Shown here in pieces: positions 1-14,100 of a stretch of DNA of 64,000 nt (positions are counted from its first letter, which is position 1; the number at the start of each line of letters is the position of its first letter). The notes under the pieces are model-generated. The model made no database searches. It was given only the letters and a program-made list of their open reading frames with translations, and had not been told where the DNA came from. The position numbers and the translations under genes are program-made. The stretch is from Onchocerca lupi (Eukaryota > Nematoda > Chromadorea > Rhabditida > Onchocercidae): NCBI GenBank assembly GCA_028564675.1, contig JAOVVO010000073.1:62001-126000 (forward strand). The letters are read 5' to 3'.

Positions 1-420
1 TCAATAGCTGATAATTGATATGAAGATCATGATTAGCTGATGATCGTGAAAGGTCATGATGAAAAATCACCATTTTTGATGTAAAATTTTGCGTAAAATT
101 ATTTTTTACATAAAATTTAATTTGTTCTGTTCCAGCATTATCTACAGTTACAACAGAAACTACAATGGGTTAGTTGAAATTTATTTCCAATACTTGTATA
201 TTAAAATGAAATAATGATATGTAATTCATGACTAGTAATTATTAATCCATGAAAATTCATAACAAATTCTTATTTTTTACACAAAACTTAATTTTACATG
301 TTATAGTACCATCTCCAATCACAATGGAAACTACCACAATATGTAAGTTAAATTAAAACTTATTTATAATACTTTTACACTGAATCTCATTTATGTTATA
401 TTGATCTTTACATCTTCTTA
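1..420 (+). repeat. Tandem duplication of mini-exon plus intron (about 171 bp period)
   Basis: The acceptor-side intron sequences (tttttacataaaatttaatt before 136 and tttttacacaaaacttaatt before 307) and the exons that follow them match with the same spacing. The introns behind the two exons are also similar. This is what unequal crossing-over of a phase-symmetric exon would leave. Confidence 0.55.
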
Positions 421-533
421 ATTTAGCCGTAATATCGACGACAACAGAATCGACGAAAGAAGCATCAACGGGAGCATTGTTGAGCGTTGGACTGTTGATG
501 TCAACCATTTTGTTCTGGCTAATTTATTATTAG
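136..533 (+). CDS. 3' end of a Thr/Ser-rich, possibly membrane-anchored protein (partial)
   Basis: Three exons at 136-168, 307-342 and 427-533 join in one frame, and each begins after one base of a split codon. The first two encode short Thr/Ser-rich peptides (LSTVTTETTM and PSPITMETTT). The last encodes STTTESTKEAST, then a hydrophobic stretch (ALLSVGLLMSTILFWLIYY) and a TAG stop at 531-533. A Thr-rich, mucin-like ectodomain followed by a C-terminal hydrophobic segment with no cytoplasmic tail suggests a GPI-anchored or tail-anchored surface protein. That is inference. The first two exons and their introns are imperfect copies of each other with a period of 171 bp, so more mini-exons probably lie left of the window. 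Splice sites: cag/gttagt, tag/gtaagt and tag. The 5' part is missing and the family is unknown. Confidence 0.6.
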
Positions 534-1767
534 TTAATTTTTTTTTTTTTTTTTGGTCTGATTTTATCGCTGAAATTACATTCTCTTTTGTGTATTGCAA
601 ATTGCAATATTATAAAAACTGTATTTTATACGAAAGAATAGTCTTCTTTACTACACTGCCAACATTTTTGATATAAAATGCTGGCTTTTATTTCTGCAAA
701 AAGAAATTGAAAAAAATATGAAAAAATCAAAATAATTCAAATCGGTATATTTCGAGTTAATAAGACATTTGATTTATGTCAATTTAGCACAGAAAGAATA
801 GAAAAATTCATAGCTAAACTTTATCAACTCAATATGATTACTGGGATCTACTAATCATTCTATTTCGTCGCATAATTATTGAATTTTATTTGGAATATTG
901 CTGAAAAAGAAAAGAGAATTCATTACCTTTGCAGAATTTTTCAAAAGTATTCTTAAATGTAAAATTTGCGGCATCTTATCAATATAAAGAGAAATTTTTA
1001 AAAGCAAAATCGAATTTATAATACTTTATTCTCAGATCTGTGCTCTTCAAAGAATTTTGTTCAAATTAATCGTTGACCTTATCATATTTAGCTTAAATTC
1101 ATTTTTTAAATTCATTACGATGATTTCAAGAAAAGTAATAACTTCAATAACTTCCAGTTATATTATCCTCATATTGCTGAATGATGAGACCTTCTGGAAA
1201 ATTACTGCTTGAGTTTGGTGCAACAATCACAGCGTTAATTTTTTTAAAACATTTTTTAATTATGTCCGTACTATAATTATATCAATAATACTTATCTAAC
1301 TGATAACTGATTTATTTGATCTTTTCTGCAAAGCATTTATAAATTTTGCTTTCTTTAAAATGGATTAATTATTCGATGCAATTTTCCCTGCCTTTCCACC
1401 ATCCCTTTGTCACTGAATAAATTCTCACTATCATTCAATTACATGCAAAATAGTACAAAATATTGGCTTCATCATAAATTAAATCGTTATTTTTGCCGCA
1501 AATTGTTTACTTGAAAAATGAGTTATCTTCATTACCCATAATAAATCAATCTTTTCTTCTGCCAAGAAATGTCATGCATTTCTTTACAAATACAATGAAA
1601 AAAAGTAGGAAAAAAGTTGTAAGGCATAGCGCATAAAAGAACGATGGAACTCTATAAATAAAAATCTTTCTTTGTTTGAGCAGGAAAAAACTTATTGAAA
1701 ATTGGAGTAGAAAAAATGCATCTGCAAAATCAGATGGAAAAACGATGAAAAGTGTTTCTTTTTTCTT
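534..1767. other. Intergenic, no gene seen
   Basis: This is AT-rich sequence between two convergent genes. I see no open frame with coding character. It should contain the 3' UTRs and poly(A) sites of both neighbours, but I could not place them with confidence. Confidence 0.5.
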
Positions 1768-2178
1768 CTAATCAACATTTCTCCAATTATTGTGCGTTCC
1801 ATGCTCATTCCAGCAAGTTTCATAATTTTCACTTGTTGTCCAATGTCCATCCACAATAAACACAAATTCGTATCGACCCGGTGGAATATCAACCCAAACG
1901 CCAAATTTATCCGCATCATTCTCTAATTTTTGGCACAGTAAAAAGCATTCCCAATTCACAAAGCTTGCCTAAATAATTTCAATTATTAATTTGAATTGAA
2001 ATTGCAATAAAATTTCACAATTTAATAGAGCCCTTCAATTGATTCAGACATATTACAATACGAAAAATGTTAATTGAAATTCAAACATACGCTTAATAAT
2101 ACAATCTTAGATGTTGGTGCTCTAATTTCAAACCATATTCTCCGATAATCCTTCAGATCTTCCGGTGAACTCTCATTC
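1768..2178 (-). CDS. C-terminal AMPK-beta-type glycogen-binding domain (last two exons)
   Basis: The joined exons read RRIWFEIRAPTSKIVLLSAS, then FVNWECF, VDIPPGRYEFVFIVDGHW and EHGTHNNWRNVD followed by a TAG stop at 1768-1770. This follows the AMPK beta CBM order: strand, F-x-N-W, P-x-G-x-Y-x-F-x-F-x-V-D-G-x-W, G-T-x-N-N. Positions equivalent to the two ligand Trp and to the Thr and Asn of the G-T-x-N-N loop are present; the ligand Lys of AMPK beta is replaced (V). No AMPK beta C-terminal (ASC) domain follows, so this is not an AMPK beta subunit. Confidence 0.75.
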
Positions 2179-5100
2179 CTGAAATAAAGTTTTCAAATTT
2201 ATATAAATAAAAATGTAAGTGTTCGTTGTTCAAAATCTTAAATCTCGAAAGTTCTTCACTGATTGTTTTGAAATTTGGAAATAACGTTGCATTCAAATAG
2301 GCGCGTATCTTTATTTATATAAAAAAGCTTTTTTTTTTTGATATTTCTTCTTTCTCTTTCTATCTCTCCCCGTCCTTCTCCTCCTATATCGCTTTTCAAT
2401 TTTGCCTCTTTTTTGCTTCTTTTATCCTCCTCCTTCCTGTTTATGTTTACTTTTTTATTTCCTTTGTCCGTATTATTCTCTCATACGGTATTTGTAATAT
2501 TTCTTAGGCAAGTGAGTAGCTTATGTATATCTCGGCACAGATTTTTGTTCTCTCATCTTCGCATCTGCTTATAGAGCTTATCTGCATAGTCTGAAATGTT
2601 GAGATGTAATTATCAGGAGTGATGTTGCAAAGACTGAAGTTTGTGAGAATTATCCGTCTTTTAGCCTTTGTCCTGATAAACAAGTTTTTGTACGATTAAT
2701 ATGTTGTAAACCTCCGCACTACTAATACTAAGAATTGTCGATATAAAAAAGGGCTTTTCAAGTTAACCAGTCAACAGTATTAGTTCTTCGGGGCAGTGTC
2801 TTCAACAGCAATATTAACATGATCAATTTCAGCGGCAATTCAATCCCAGTTTAACTTCGAAAAGTGATAGCTCAGCAGGAGCAATGCAGTACTGGAGCAG
2901 AAAGAGAACGACAGTCGCAAAAGAATAACACGATAATGTGGAAAGCATTCAAACGATTGTTTCTCTTTTCTTTCTTTTCCACTTAACTAGACTGGGCCAC
3001 GAAAACGCATATATATATAAAATATATAGAAACATGCACGTATTCGAATGCAATGTTGTATTAAAATTCGAAAGCAATCAGTGAGAACTATCAAAGATTT
3101 AAGGTTTTGAACAAATGGACATTTACATTTTTATTTATATAGATTGGCTATACCCGACCATACGCTGCTACAGTAACGTATAGCTAACATGAATTAAAGA
3201 GAGAAAATGACAAAAAAAGTGTAAAAACGATAAATGAGAACTCACCACATAGCCAGACGCCACTTATATCTATCACCAGTGGGTTGCTTTTTAATCAAGA
3301 ATGTACCATCCAGCGCATTTTTTGTCGTGTCACGGAATCGATACATTTGATCCAGTCTACAATGAATATATTAGATGAAAATAAATCAGGAACAATTACT
3401 ATTCTCGGTATGGTAAAATTATCAGAATTAGTGTACCTATGAATAACAACTGAAATCGGAAAAATATAAAATGGACTTTAATTTTTTCAATGCCGCCATT
3501 TGCTGATTATCGAAAGGGATGAAAATGAAAACTAACTCATATATTTTTTGCTGTGCTTGATCTAACAACCATTCTTTATGCGCCATACCAGCTTCTAATT
3601 CGCCAATCCTAAATAAAATACATTTAAATCACTAAAAAAATTTTAATTTAATAATTTAAATTGCTGCTATTATACTTTATTATAATATTTACTCAGTTTT
3701 CATCTTATCAAATTCAACCATGAGAACTAATTAGAAAGAGAGAACTTGCTTCAACGTGATCAGAAATACTTATTACCGATAGGTTAGCTTGTTACATCAA
3801 TATATTAATCAGTCCATAAGTTCCAAGAAAATAATGAAATAATTTTTCCTTCAATTTAAACAAAACTTACTTCCATTTTGCATCATTCCAATATTGCGTT
3901 ACTTCACCTAATCGCCATTCTACTTTACTCTTTTCATCTCTTAAAATATTTTCTATTTGCTTCATTTCATTTTTCATTTCATCGAATTTGGACCAATCAA
4001 TGCCACCATTTTCGATATTCTGAAAATTTGGCTCAATTCATAAAGTTTAAAAGCAAATTAGGATTTTGAAAAAAAAAAAAAGATTTACGATGAAACTTTG
4101 AATTATGAATTAGTTTAATTATGAATTAAAAACTAGTTAATTTTCAGAAATTAAAATAAACGATGACAATTTAAATTTAAGTGATTTTAGTAAACAACAT
4201 GCTGCTATATATTAGCCATCTTATTCCTTAACAATTGATTAAATGAAATAAATTACCCTTTTCCGCTCTTCTCCCAGTTCGTTCTGCAATCGAGCATTTT
4301 CATCTCGTAGCCAAGAACACTGACCATGTAGATTTTCTAATTCACGATCTTGATTTGCGACTCGTTCCTTAGCAAGCCAAATTTCTTCACCCGTTTTACG
4401 TTGTTCATCTTCAAGAGATTTTATCTTTTCATATGACTCATACAATTCATTTTCCATTCGTTTCATCTGAAGTAATTAGTAATTTAAAAAGAGAGAAAAC
4501 ACAATAAACAGATAATAAACATAAAAATAGTTAGTATAACATTTAAAAAAAAAAACTTTAAAAGGTTAAATATTAAAAAAAATAGCAAAAAATTTAAAGA
4601 AATTATTTTTTTTGCAATTTTAATTTTCGAAAGTTTCATTTTAGTATAATAATATATGTTCTTATATGTTTTTTAGTTTATCGAATTATTTGCAACTTTG
4701 ACTCTTTTATCCTACATAAACAGCATTACTAATTGGAACTCTCTTTCATGTGATTCACTTATTCCTAAATATATTTCAATGATTACTTTATTTCGGAATA
4801 TATTTAAATAATTAAAATATAACGAGATGCGAATGCATCATGTACTCGATAGATGTAATATTCAACGTCAATTATAATGTTTATTTTGTATCTTTGACAA
4901 AATAAAAATTTACTTTTTCCTCCAATTCGTACTTCTTACGATTCAAAGTAATCAGCTCTGAAGACAGTTCATGATATTCTTCTGATATCACTCCACCATC
5001 CATTCCCGGATGTCCTTAAAACCAAAATTCAGCAATTTCCAATAATCTTCAAAAATGAATAATATCTTAAACGCTTCAATTTTGGTCAATAAAAGATTTA

Positions 5101-8100
5101 AATGTTAAAGGAATTCCAAAATGATGGCCTGAAATCAAGATACGAATTAAGAAGATTTTGGAGACCTTATTATGAAATTGCAAATGAAGCAAAAGAACTA
5201 ATACACTTGATTCAAAAATAAATCAACTTTTCTATTTGAAATAAATGCAAATCTTTTTTTAGACTTTTCAGGGAAATTTTTAAGCAGATTGAGCCAAGGT
5301 TATCTTCTTTTTCAGTGAAAAATCAGTTTAATTGATTTCAAAATCGTTTGCTTTCAGTTTCAAGCCAAAAAGCTAATTAGAAATGAAAATATTGCTTGGA
5401 AACTTTTCTAAAAGAAAAAGAACAAAGATTTGAACAATTCAAATTTATTTTTTTTAACAACATTTAAGAACTAATGCTTCTAGTAATTTGAAGCTTTTAC
5501 ACATACTGTAATGGAATAATATTGAACTGGAAAATTTTTTGCAAATTTTGAATTCCCATTATCATCATTACGATTACGCTAATTAATTCGATTTTAATAT
5601 TCATAACGAATTATTAGCATAACAAAATAGAAAATGACCACTTTCAGTGGTGCTATTCAAAGCCATAATTTTGAACAAATCATTTTTTGAAATAATAATT
5701 TTTTGTCTCGAGTTATGACATCAAAATTCTATGAAATTAAGCAATTGAATTAAAAAGAAAGTAACATACTGATAGCAGCATTTGTCGGTGATAGACCAGA
5801 TTGTTCATTTACCAACATTTGCGCTTGTTCCTGAAATTAAGTCAATTTTTTCATTACAGAATATTCATAAAACGTTCCAAATTATTAGTAATACGCCGAA
5901 AAGAATGATAATTAGTTGTGCAACTGAAGTAATAAATATTAATTATTGTATTCGAAACAGCTGCAAGCAACTGAAGACAACTTTTATTCTTGTTTTGTAA
6001 ATCTTTTTTTTTAAATTCTTTTCTTGAACGTAATACTTATCAGAATTTACACAGTATAAGCTATTCAGATTATCGACATCATTTTCATATATTTCCTCAA
6101 ATTTATATTTTTTCACCTTTTTCAATTGTTGCAACTCCTCATTTTGAAATTGCACATATTCCTCCATGTGTGAAAGTTTCTCCTGTAATGCTTCAATATC
6201 CTGAAATGCAATCAAAATGATAAGATGATTGTAATGGTAGGATTCATGAAGACTCTTCAAACAGTAATGACATTATTGCTTATTGTTGAAAAATTTTTAC
6301 AATATGAAGAAATTATTTTTCAAACAAATAGAGTAACAAATTCAGAAACTGAATACCTGATTTGGTGAGATTTCTCTCCCATATTGCATATTAATAGCTT
6401 CTGATTCTAGTTTGGCTATTCTAAATGAGAGGAGAACAATGAAGGCACTGGATAAAAAAAAAAAAAAAACCTATAAGTGACATTATGTATTTCTTTAGAG
6501 GAGAAACGCTGAAGTTTAATTTTTCGAAGAAACTTAGATGCATCAGAATCGTGTTCGTTTTGAAAATAATTTCAAATATATGATTAATATAAATAAGCGA
6601 AGAATCACTTATTATGGAGTTGCGAAATGTTTCCATTTTTCTCATCTAATTCAGTGGTCAATCTGTCCAGTTCCATCTTATTTGAAATCACTTCTTCTCG
6701 GAAATTGCTTAATTCTGCTTCGAGATTTTTTATTCTAAAATTTACTGAAGTGATAAGATAAACAGATCGAATTTTCAGAATATTAACTATTTGAACAATC
6801 AAATAATAAAACTAATAATAATAACTTTAATAATAATAATAATTAAAATAGTAATTTCGAAATAATTTTTCAAATGATTGTTTCAAACAATAATTTTTCT
6901 CATAATATGAGTCCATATTTTTGTAATAATTTGTTTCATAATCGCTTTTGTGAACATCTCTCAGCCGTTTCATGAAGTCATGAGGTCAGAATCTCTCATA
7001 GATTCATGAAGTCATATTTTTGGTTATTCATAATTGAATGATATTAGATTATGCAATTAAAATGAATATGTGTACCTAATATTGGCATCGAAAAGCCATT
7101 GTCGATGCTCTCCGAGATTCCATTCCTTCTCACTCGTTATCCTATTCAAATCATCAATTATCCGGTTCTTTTCATTGATCGCATCTCTCAGATCGCTGAT
7201 CACATTATGCAAATTTCTGAAATATTTAATCTCTTTTATCATGAAAATTTTATAATACTATGAATGAGAATATATAAATTAAGATTATGCATTCAAAATA
7301 GCCAAGATATCATCATTTTAAATGACTTCGAATATGCAGCAAATCGGTAGATATTAATCAAATTTTCCAAATATGTATTAAATAGACAAGATTTACTGTT
7401 TCTTTTCTTTTTCTCTGTAAATCATTCTTATAAATATCGAAAGAGCAATAAATTTGGAAAACTTACGTAATTTCTTGCGCCTTCTCCGCTATTTCAGTAG
7501 TAACCTGCTGTAACTGATCCTCTTTTTCGCATAGCCGAACCATCAACTCTGTCGCATTTTGGTCCTACAGATTTTTTAATTTGAAATGAAACCATAATCA
7601 CTTCAATATTAGCAATTATTGGCTGGAATATATTTCGAAATGCAATTTCATAATTTTATGGATTACATGCAAAATGGCTATTTCAATTTGATTCTTTCTC
7701 TTTTCCTCAAAAAAAAAAAAAAAAAAAAAAAGAAAAAGACCCAACCAGAAAATAGATTTCCCATAATTTTTCAGGATGATTATAATATTAGTCTTATCCC
7801 AAAAACAGGAACCAATTATTAACGTTAGCCAAGGGAATACATTTATTACGCTTGAGCAACCTATTGATAGTAATGATGACAGTGTTGATGTACTATTTAG
7901 GTTAAAATAAAAGTTAGAAAGGAATTTCATTTTCTTGATTTTCCCAAGCTGAAAGATTTCCTAAGATATACTCTTAAAATTAAGAGAATAATATTAATAT
8001 GCAAATGAAAACATTCAATTATTTATGTTTATTATATCGTAATACTTTTTATAATTTTGTCATTGAAATCCAAATACACAAATGCATTTGTAAATAAACA

Positions 8101-11100
8101 AAAATAGAGTTCTTTATATAAAAAACTGAATATTTCCAAAAAAAAAATAATCCGAAAATTTGTTTTGGAACAAAATTAATTTAAGATAGTTATCGGATCT
8201 TATATTAATACTGTATTTTATATTTGCACAAATACAGTATTACAACTTAGTTTGCATGAGTGAGATAGAATACTACGGTATTATGATATACTGTATTGCA
8301 AATATTACAGTCACCTGTATTTAATGCTTCAAATTTTTTACCTCAGCGCGAATTTCCATTCCAAGAGGGGAAAGAGAATGACATCGCTGTTTTAGGTTGA
8401 CAACTTGTTGCTCTAAAGCATCACGTTCTACTGCAATTGCATTCTTCTCATTAGTGATTGCATTAATTGTTGCTTCTCTCTTATCAAGCAATGTCGACAT
8501 CTCTTTGTTCCTGAAATAGCCCCAAGTTTCGTCTTTTCTCACTCGAATGTTTGTAAGGATCACAGTGATTCTTGGTATTACACTAAATACAGTAATTCTC
8601 GATAAAAAATACAGAGGGAAGAAGAAAGAAAAACAAATGGATTAAGAAAATTAAAAAACATTGAAAATTTGGAATAAAAAATAATGGACGTCAACGCAGT
8701 CCAAATTTAGCCTATCTGCAATAACTAAAACTAATATCGGTTATTTATAAGTAAACATTCATTTTTCCATTACTCATAGCTTATCAATATAGAAAAGTAA
8801 AAAAATTTAATAAGTACTTCGGGCATTTACTGATACTCACAAGATTTGTTACTTTTTCGGCATATAAAAAATTAATTTAGATATTTCCAGAAAGTCTTTA
8901 TAATAAGATTACTTTTAAGTCTATTTATTTCTTATCTGTTTAATGCTTTAAACGAATTTTTTTAATCGCCCATATTTTTCTACATCTCCAGAAAAAAATT
9001 CATGGGTAATATTCCATTTGATTTATCAACTATTCAGTTTGTCGTTGTTTCGAACAATTTGACATTTACAATCAACAAAGACTTCAAACAATCTAACATT
9101 TACAATCAACAAAAATATTTTACACCATTTGACACTTTCGGAAATATTCTTTGCTTATTTTGACATTGTTATATCCAACAAAAAGATATGCGGAGAATTT
9201 CTTAACAATTTATAAATAACAAAGCAACAGATTAGTGATGAAAATAGTGGAAAAGTTCACCATATTCGACAAACACATTCATGTATGCTATATATTAACT
9301 TTTCTATTTAATTTATTCATGCAGCATACATCAAAGTAGAAATACGAAATTATCAGAATATCAAGAAATTAAATGCATGAAGGCATACATGGAATTGTAA
9401 AGAGATAGAAGAAAGTACGAAGCTTCAAAGATTGGTGAAAAACAAAACAAAAAACAACATCTCTTTCATTGCTTCTCTTTTATTAATTGCCAAGAATTTT
9501 TTTCCTCTTTTATCAATTGCCAAGAATCATAAATCAACTAGCACCACGTGATTTTAAAAATTCCTTTTTAATGTATTCTAAATGACATCATTGATTTTCA
9601 TTTGCAATTTCACTGTTTTTTTTTTTTTGCAGAATGAAATCATTTTGATCTTTGAGCATTCATTTCTTAACATTTTTGCTTTATAGCGTTGTTCGATGAG
9701 TTATCCGATTCAATTTCTGACAAAGTTTTTTTTTTTTATTAGTGTGAATACATTCTCCTCAAAGTTAAAAAGATGCTGTCTGAATTATAGGATTAAAAAC
9801 TTTGATATTAATTCTAATTCAAAGATCACGGTATGACGAATATTGTGTTAAAAATAACTGAAAAGTCTTTTCTAGGGATTGAATATCGTATATGTATAAG
9901 TTTATTCTCATTCATTCCTTCAGAAATCCAAATTAAAGAAACGAAAGAGAAGCGAATGAAAAGTTCGTATAAATCAAATCCGAAAAAGATATGACTTTCA
10001 TGCTATAATTATTCTTTCGTTTATCAGTTCATATTATTATTAATTTAAATGATAAGTTTGCCAACGTTACGAGTGCATTCTCGAAAATTATTCTACTAGA
10101 AATAATTCATGTAACTATGCTACTGTATCGTTGAATGTTATTTTAAATTCAAATGATTACTTCGGACTTGTATAAATAAAGATATGTAATTTTTAGAAAA
10201 ATTCAATTACAATTAATTAATAACAAAAGAATTTGTTTGGTTTGGTTATATTTAAAAATTATTGACAACTGCATCAATCTCAAAATAAGTACACATTGGA
10301 AGCTTTTTTTTTGAAAATCATTTGGCGTTCAAAAATCATCAAAATGAAATGCCATTCTAAAATTTGCAGCAATTAGTAAATAAATAGTAGGACTATCATC
10401 TGCAATAAATCGATTTCTTAAAGAAAGTTTAAAAAAAGATACTAATTCTTATCAGCTATCATGCTTGCATTATCGGAAGTAACCTAGTGATTTAGCATCT
10501 TATATTATCACTATTTCACTCATTCATATCTCAGATAAAACCAATGGCTTAGTGCGATGAATAAATTATAGAATCGTTAACTGCGAAAAACAAAACTTGA
10601 ATAAAAAAAAAAGGTTCAGAGCGATTCTGCGAAAATTACATCTGAAAACTGCGCACATCAAAATAAAAAAAAAGAAAAAGAATGTTCGGAACAATTTCGT
10701 AAAAATTAATCTAAAAACTGCATAAATTTACACATCTTAAAATTTTGCAAATGAAAGACTTTATGGAAGGAAGAAAATTGAAAAAAAAAGTAATGCATTT
10801 ATGAAAAGAGCTTCTTTATAACGAAAAAAAAAAAATCTTAATCTAATGTAACTTGCTGCTTCAAAATGGTGCAATTTCGGTTTATCATTCATTTCTTAGA
10901 TTACTACCTTTGCACTTAATACCGTATTTTACGGTCACATCAGAATAAAAAATGAGAAACTTTTCAACACTAGTTTGCCTTTGATTTGACTATTCTAATG
11001 ATATGAACATAAAGACTGAAATATATTCGAAATTGCCGTAGAATCTAATGATAATATTCTAAGAAAATTGCTCTAATATCAACAAGTTAATTAATATTAA

Positions 11101-14100
11101 TTATTGTAACAGTTACTGTTAATTACTTGTAGCATTGGATGTTGACAAACTATGGTATAAATTAATTGAGCACAGATAATCGTTATTTTTGGAAAAGAGC
11201 AATTTTCTTATCATGTCTGTAAACATTCCCTTTAAGGAATGAAAGAATGTAAACAAACAAACAAGCAGAAAAAAAAGTTTGTTAAAAAGAACAGCAATCC
11301 AAGAATGTTAATTGTATGATCCATCCAAATAGTTTTTAGTGATCTTTCATATTAATGCATCCAGAAAAGATGAAAGATAATAATTTTAAAATTTATAATC
11401 AAATCAAACTGTAGTTTTGATTGATCAATAGCAAAAGATCTAATTTGAGGAAAAAGCCTTAAGACTTATGGAGAACAATTTCATCAGTGTGAAGTTGACT
11501 TGATTAAGTTACATTCTATGTTAATAATAACAATGAAATGAAGATTGATATTCATTAAATTTACAGCGACTACAACGGAATGATTTTTTTTTTCAGTTTC
11601 TATTTGAATATTTTATCTTCAAAAATTTGAATCATTTCTTACTATTATTGCAGCATTTTTATTGGGGTTAAAAAAATTACATGGCAATTGGAAAAAAGGA
11701 TGTTTATTTACAAAAAGTATTTTAGGAATAAATTTAAATTAGTACGAATCACATTTAAATCAGCACGAATCACAATTTATGAGTCGGTAACGCACTTCAC
11801 AAAATGTACTGTTTATACTAGAATTTCGCTAACGAAATTCAAAAAAGATAAATTTGTTTTTAAAGTAGTCCCATTTAAAACGATAAATCAAACGAACAGC
11901 AAAGCATTTCTTTTTTTGCCACTTAATTAGATGTTTTATTTACTTTATTTCATTTCAAATAAAATTATATAGAATAACGAAAGTATTATTACCTGATGAT
12001 AACTTCTTCCAAGTTTCTTTCCAATTCAGACTTCAATCTCACCAAATGTTCAACTTCAGCTTTCTTTTCATTCAGTTGTCGCTGTATTTCATCAACTTCT
12101 TCTTGAGAGCCGCTACAGAAGAAATGAAAATTCTGTTACTGTTTAATCGGAAAAGCAACATTTTCACTTTTTTTTTTCTGTCTATTTTTAAATGAGCATT
12201 GATGGATTTCTTAAGTTAAATTTAATTTCTACCAATTCCTAAAATTCAATTAACTTATCTAGTGGACGAATTGAAGTGATTGATTTAATCATTAGCACTT
12301 TAAGCAATTCTTGCAAAAGATTTTCGCAAATCAAATTTAGCTTTTAACGGAAATTTTGCATCATCGACAATTGATGCATCCCATTAGACATAAAAACTTT
12401 AATGACATAATTTTTTTCATCCTACTTCATTGTTTATATTTGATTTCAAGTTCCTTTTCATTTTATATTATGATAAAATTCCTTTATATCATATCAGAAA
12501 ATTTATCAATTATCATTGTATTTATTTCCTGTGATTTCCAAAAAAACGCTCAATGCAAAAATTTATGATGATATCATGCAAAATAATTTTTTATTTTTTA
12601 ATGCTGAAATAAATTGATTTTTGAATGCTCACATAATTGATGCTTGAAATTCAGTTCGAAAATTAGCTAACAAATTATGATTTTCAAGTACTTTTCTTGA
12701 ATTCTCAGATATCAATTACCATTCAACACTTCATTTCTATAAAATCTTAAAGATAAATTCGAAGCATACATGAACTTTTCCGGTTCAACACATTTTGCAT
12801 GAAAAATTTTTTCGCCTTCTTCGTCGATTCTAATAGAAACTGTTTTCCTGCAAAATGCGACCCATATATGCAGTCAAAGGATATTGAAATGATTAGTTGA
12901 TTAAATGAACGGAGAATATGAAATAATTAATTGACTAATTGATCACATGAATTTGGTTGAATACATCAAGTGTGATATCCATTCAAACAATACTGTTTTT
13001 TCATTGTGTATTTTCGAAAAAATATTTTGAAAAATAAAGAAGAAAAAAAGGAATAAATATTTGTTGTACTTTCATTATGGTTGCCAACAAAATATTTTTG
13101 AGAAGTGAAAAAAATTGAAATTTTTAGAACTAAAAATGCTTGTGCTAGAATATTTGCAAAGAAAATATAAAAAAAATTTATACATTACATTTCGGTAATT
13201 TCTAGAGGTTCCTCCAGAGTGTTTTTCAAAATTTGTTTTTCTAATTCGACGATTCTGAAAATAATTCAACTTATTTTTCAAACATTGATATTTTAAATTT
13301 GCATAACTCTTTTGAATTCTCAAATTCTCTTAATCAAATATTGTTTTGTTGGAATAAGACTGTTTTAGGGACCAGAAAATCTACAATTAATTACTAATGA
13401 TTCATGTTAAAATTAAAGAAAAAAAAAAGTAAAAAAATTTTGTTATATATTTTTGTTTGATTAATGTGTGGTTCCGAAAATTTCAGTCAATAATACGTGA
13501 TATGTGTAAACTACCCAAAAACTTGTGCAAACTTACTTATGAATTTGTATTTCTATCAGTAATGGAATCTATCAGAGATTCTGTTGACTAACAATCAAAG
13601 AAACATCGCTGTATTTAAAGCATTTCAAAGCTCATCAAATTAGTCATTAATGTTGCAGTGTGAAATGGAATCTATCAGTACTATATGGTAAAACAAGAAT
13701 TAATCTTGCATTAAATTAGGATTTAATTCAATGACTTAATTAAATGAATGTTTTAATTAGACGAACTTATCATAGACATCAGTGATCATTTCTTTCCTAT
13801 CTTCTAACAATCGTTCTGCTTTGCTGCGTTGCTCCATAAGGTTATCGATAATTTTTTGATGATTTAATTCCCCGAGCAAATTTTCTAACAAACGGCTTAT
13901 CGCGCTGAGATAAGATAATGAGAATTATTGATGATAATTTTACATCTCAAAATTCGAAGAAACTTTTAAAATTCCAAAAATCGAGAAAAAAAACTGAAGT
14001 ATGCATCAAAAAAATGATGAGTATCATCACTTTATACATACTTACTATTAATCATAATGAAATCTTGTGAATGCTATTAATTTTATCATTCTACTAATTT

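Noticed and set aside
2338..2574. 78-codon plus-strand open frame
   Set aside because: Low-complexity pyrimidine tract within an intron and next to a repeat; no protein character.
5943..6260. 105-codon minus-strand open frame as a stand-alone gene
   Set aside because: Only 6117-6200 is exonic (DIEALQEKLSHMEEYVQF). The rest is flanking intron read through, and the exon belongs to the giant gene.
7616..7930. 104-codon open frame across a poly(A) run in an intron
   Set aside because: Low-complexity run and intron position; the frame is not linked to any exon.
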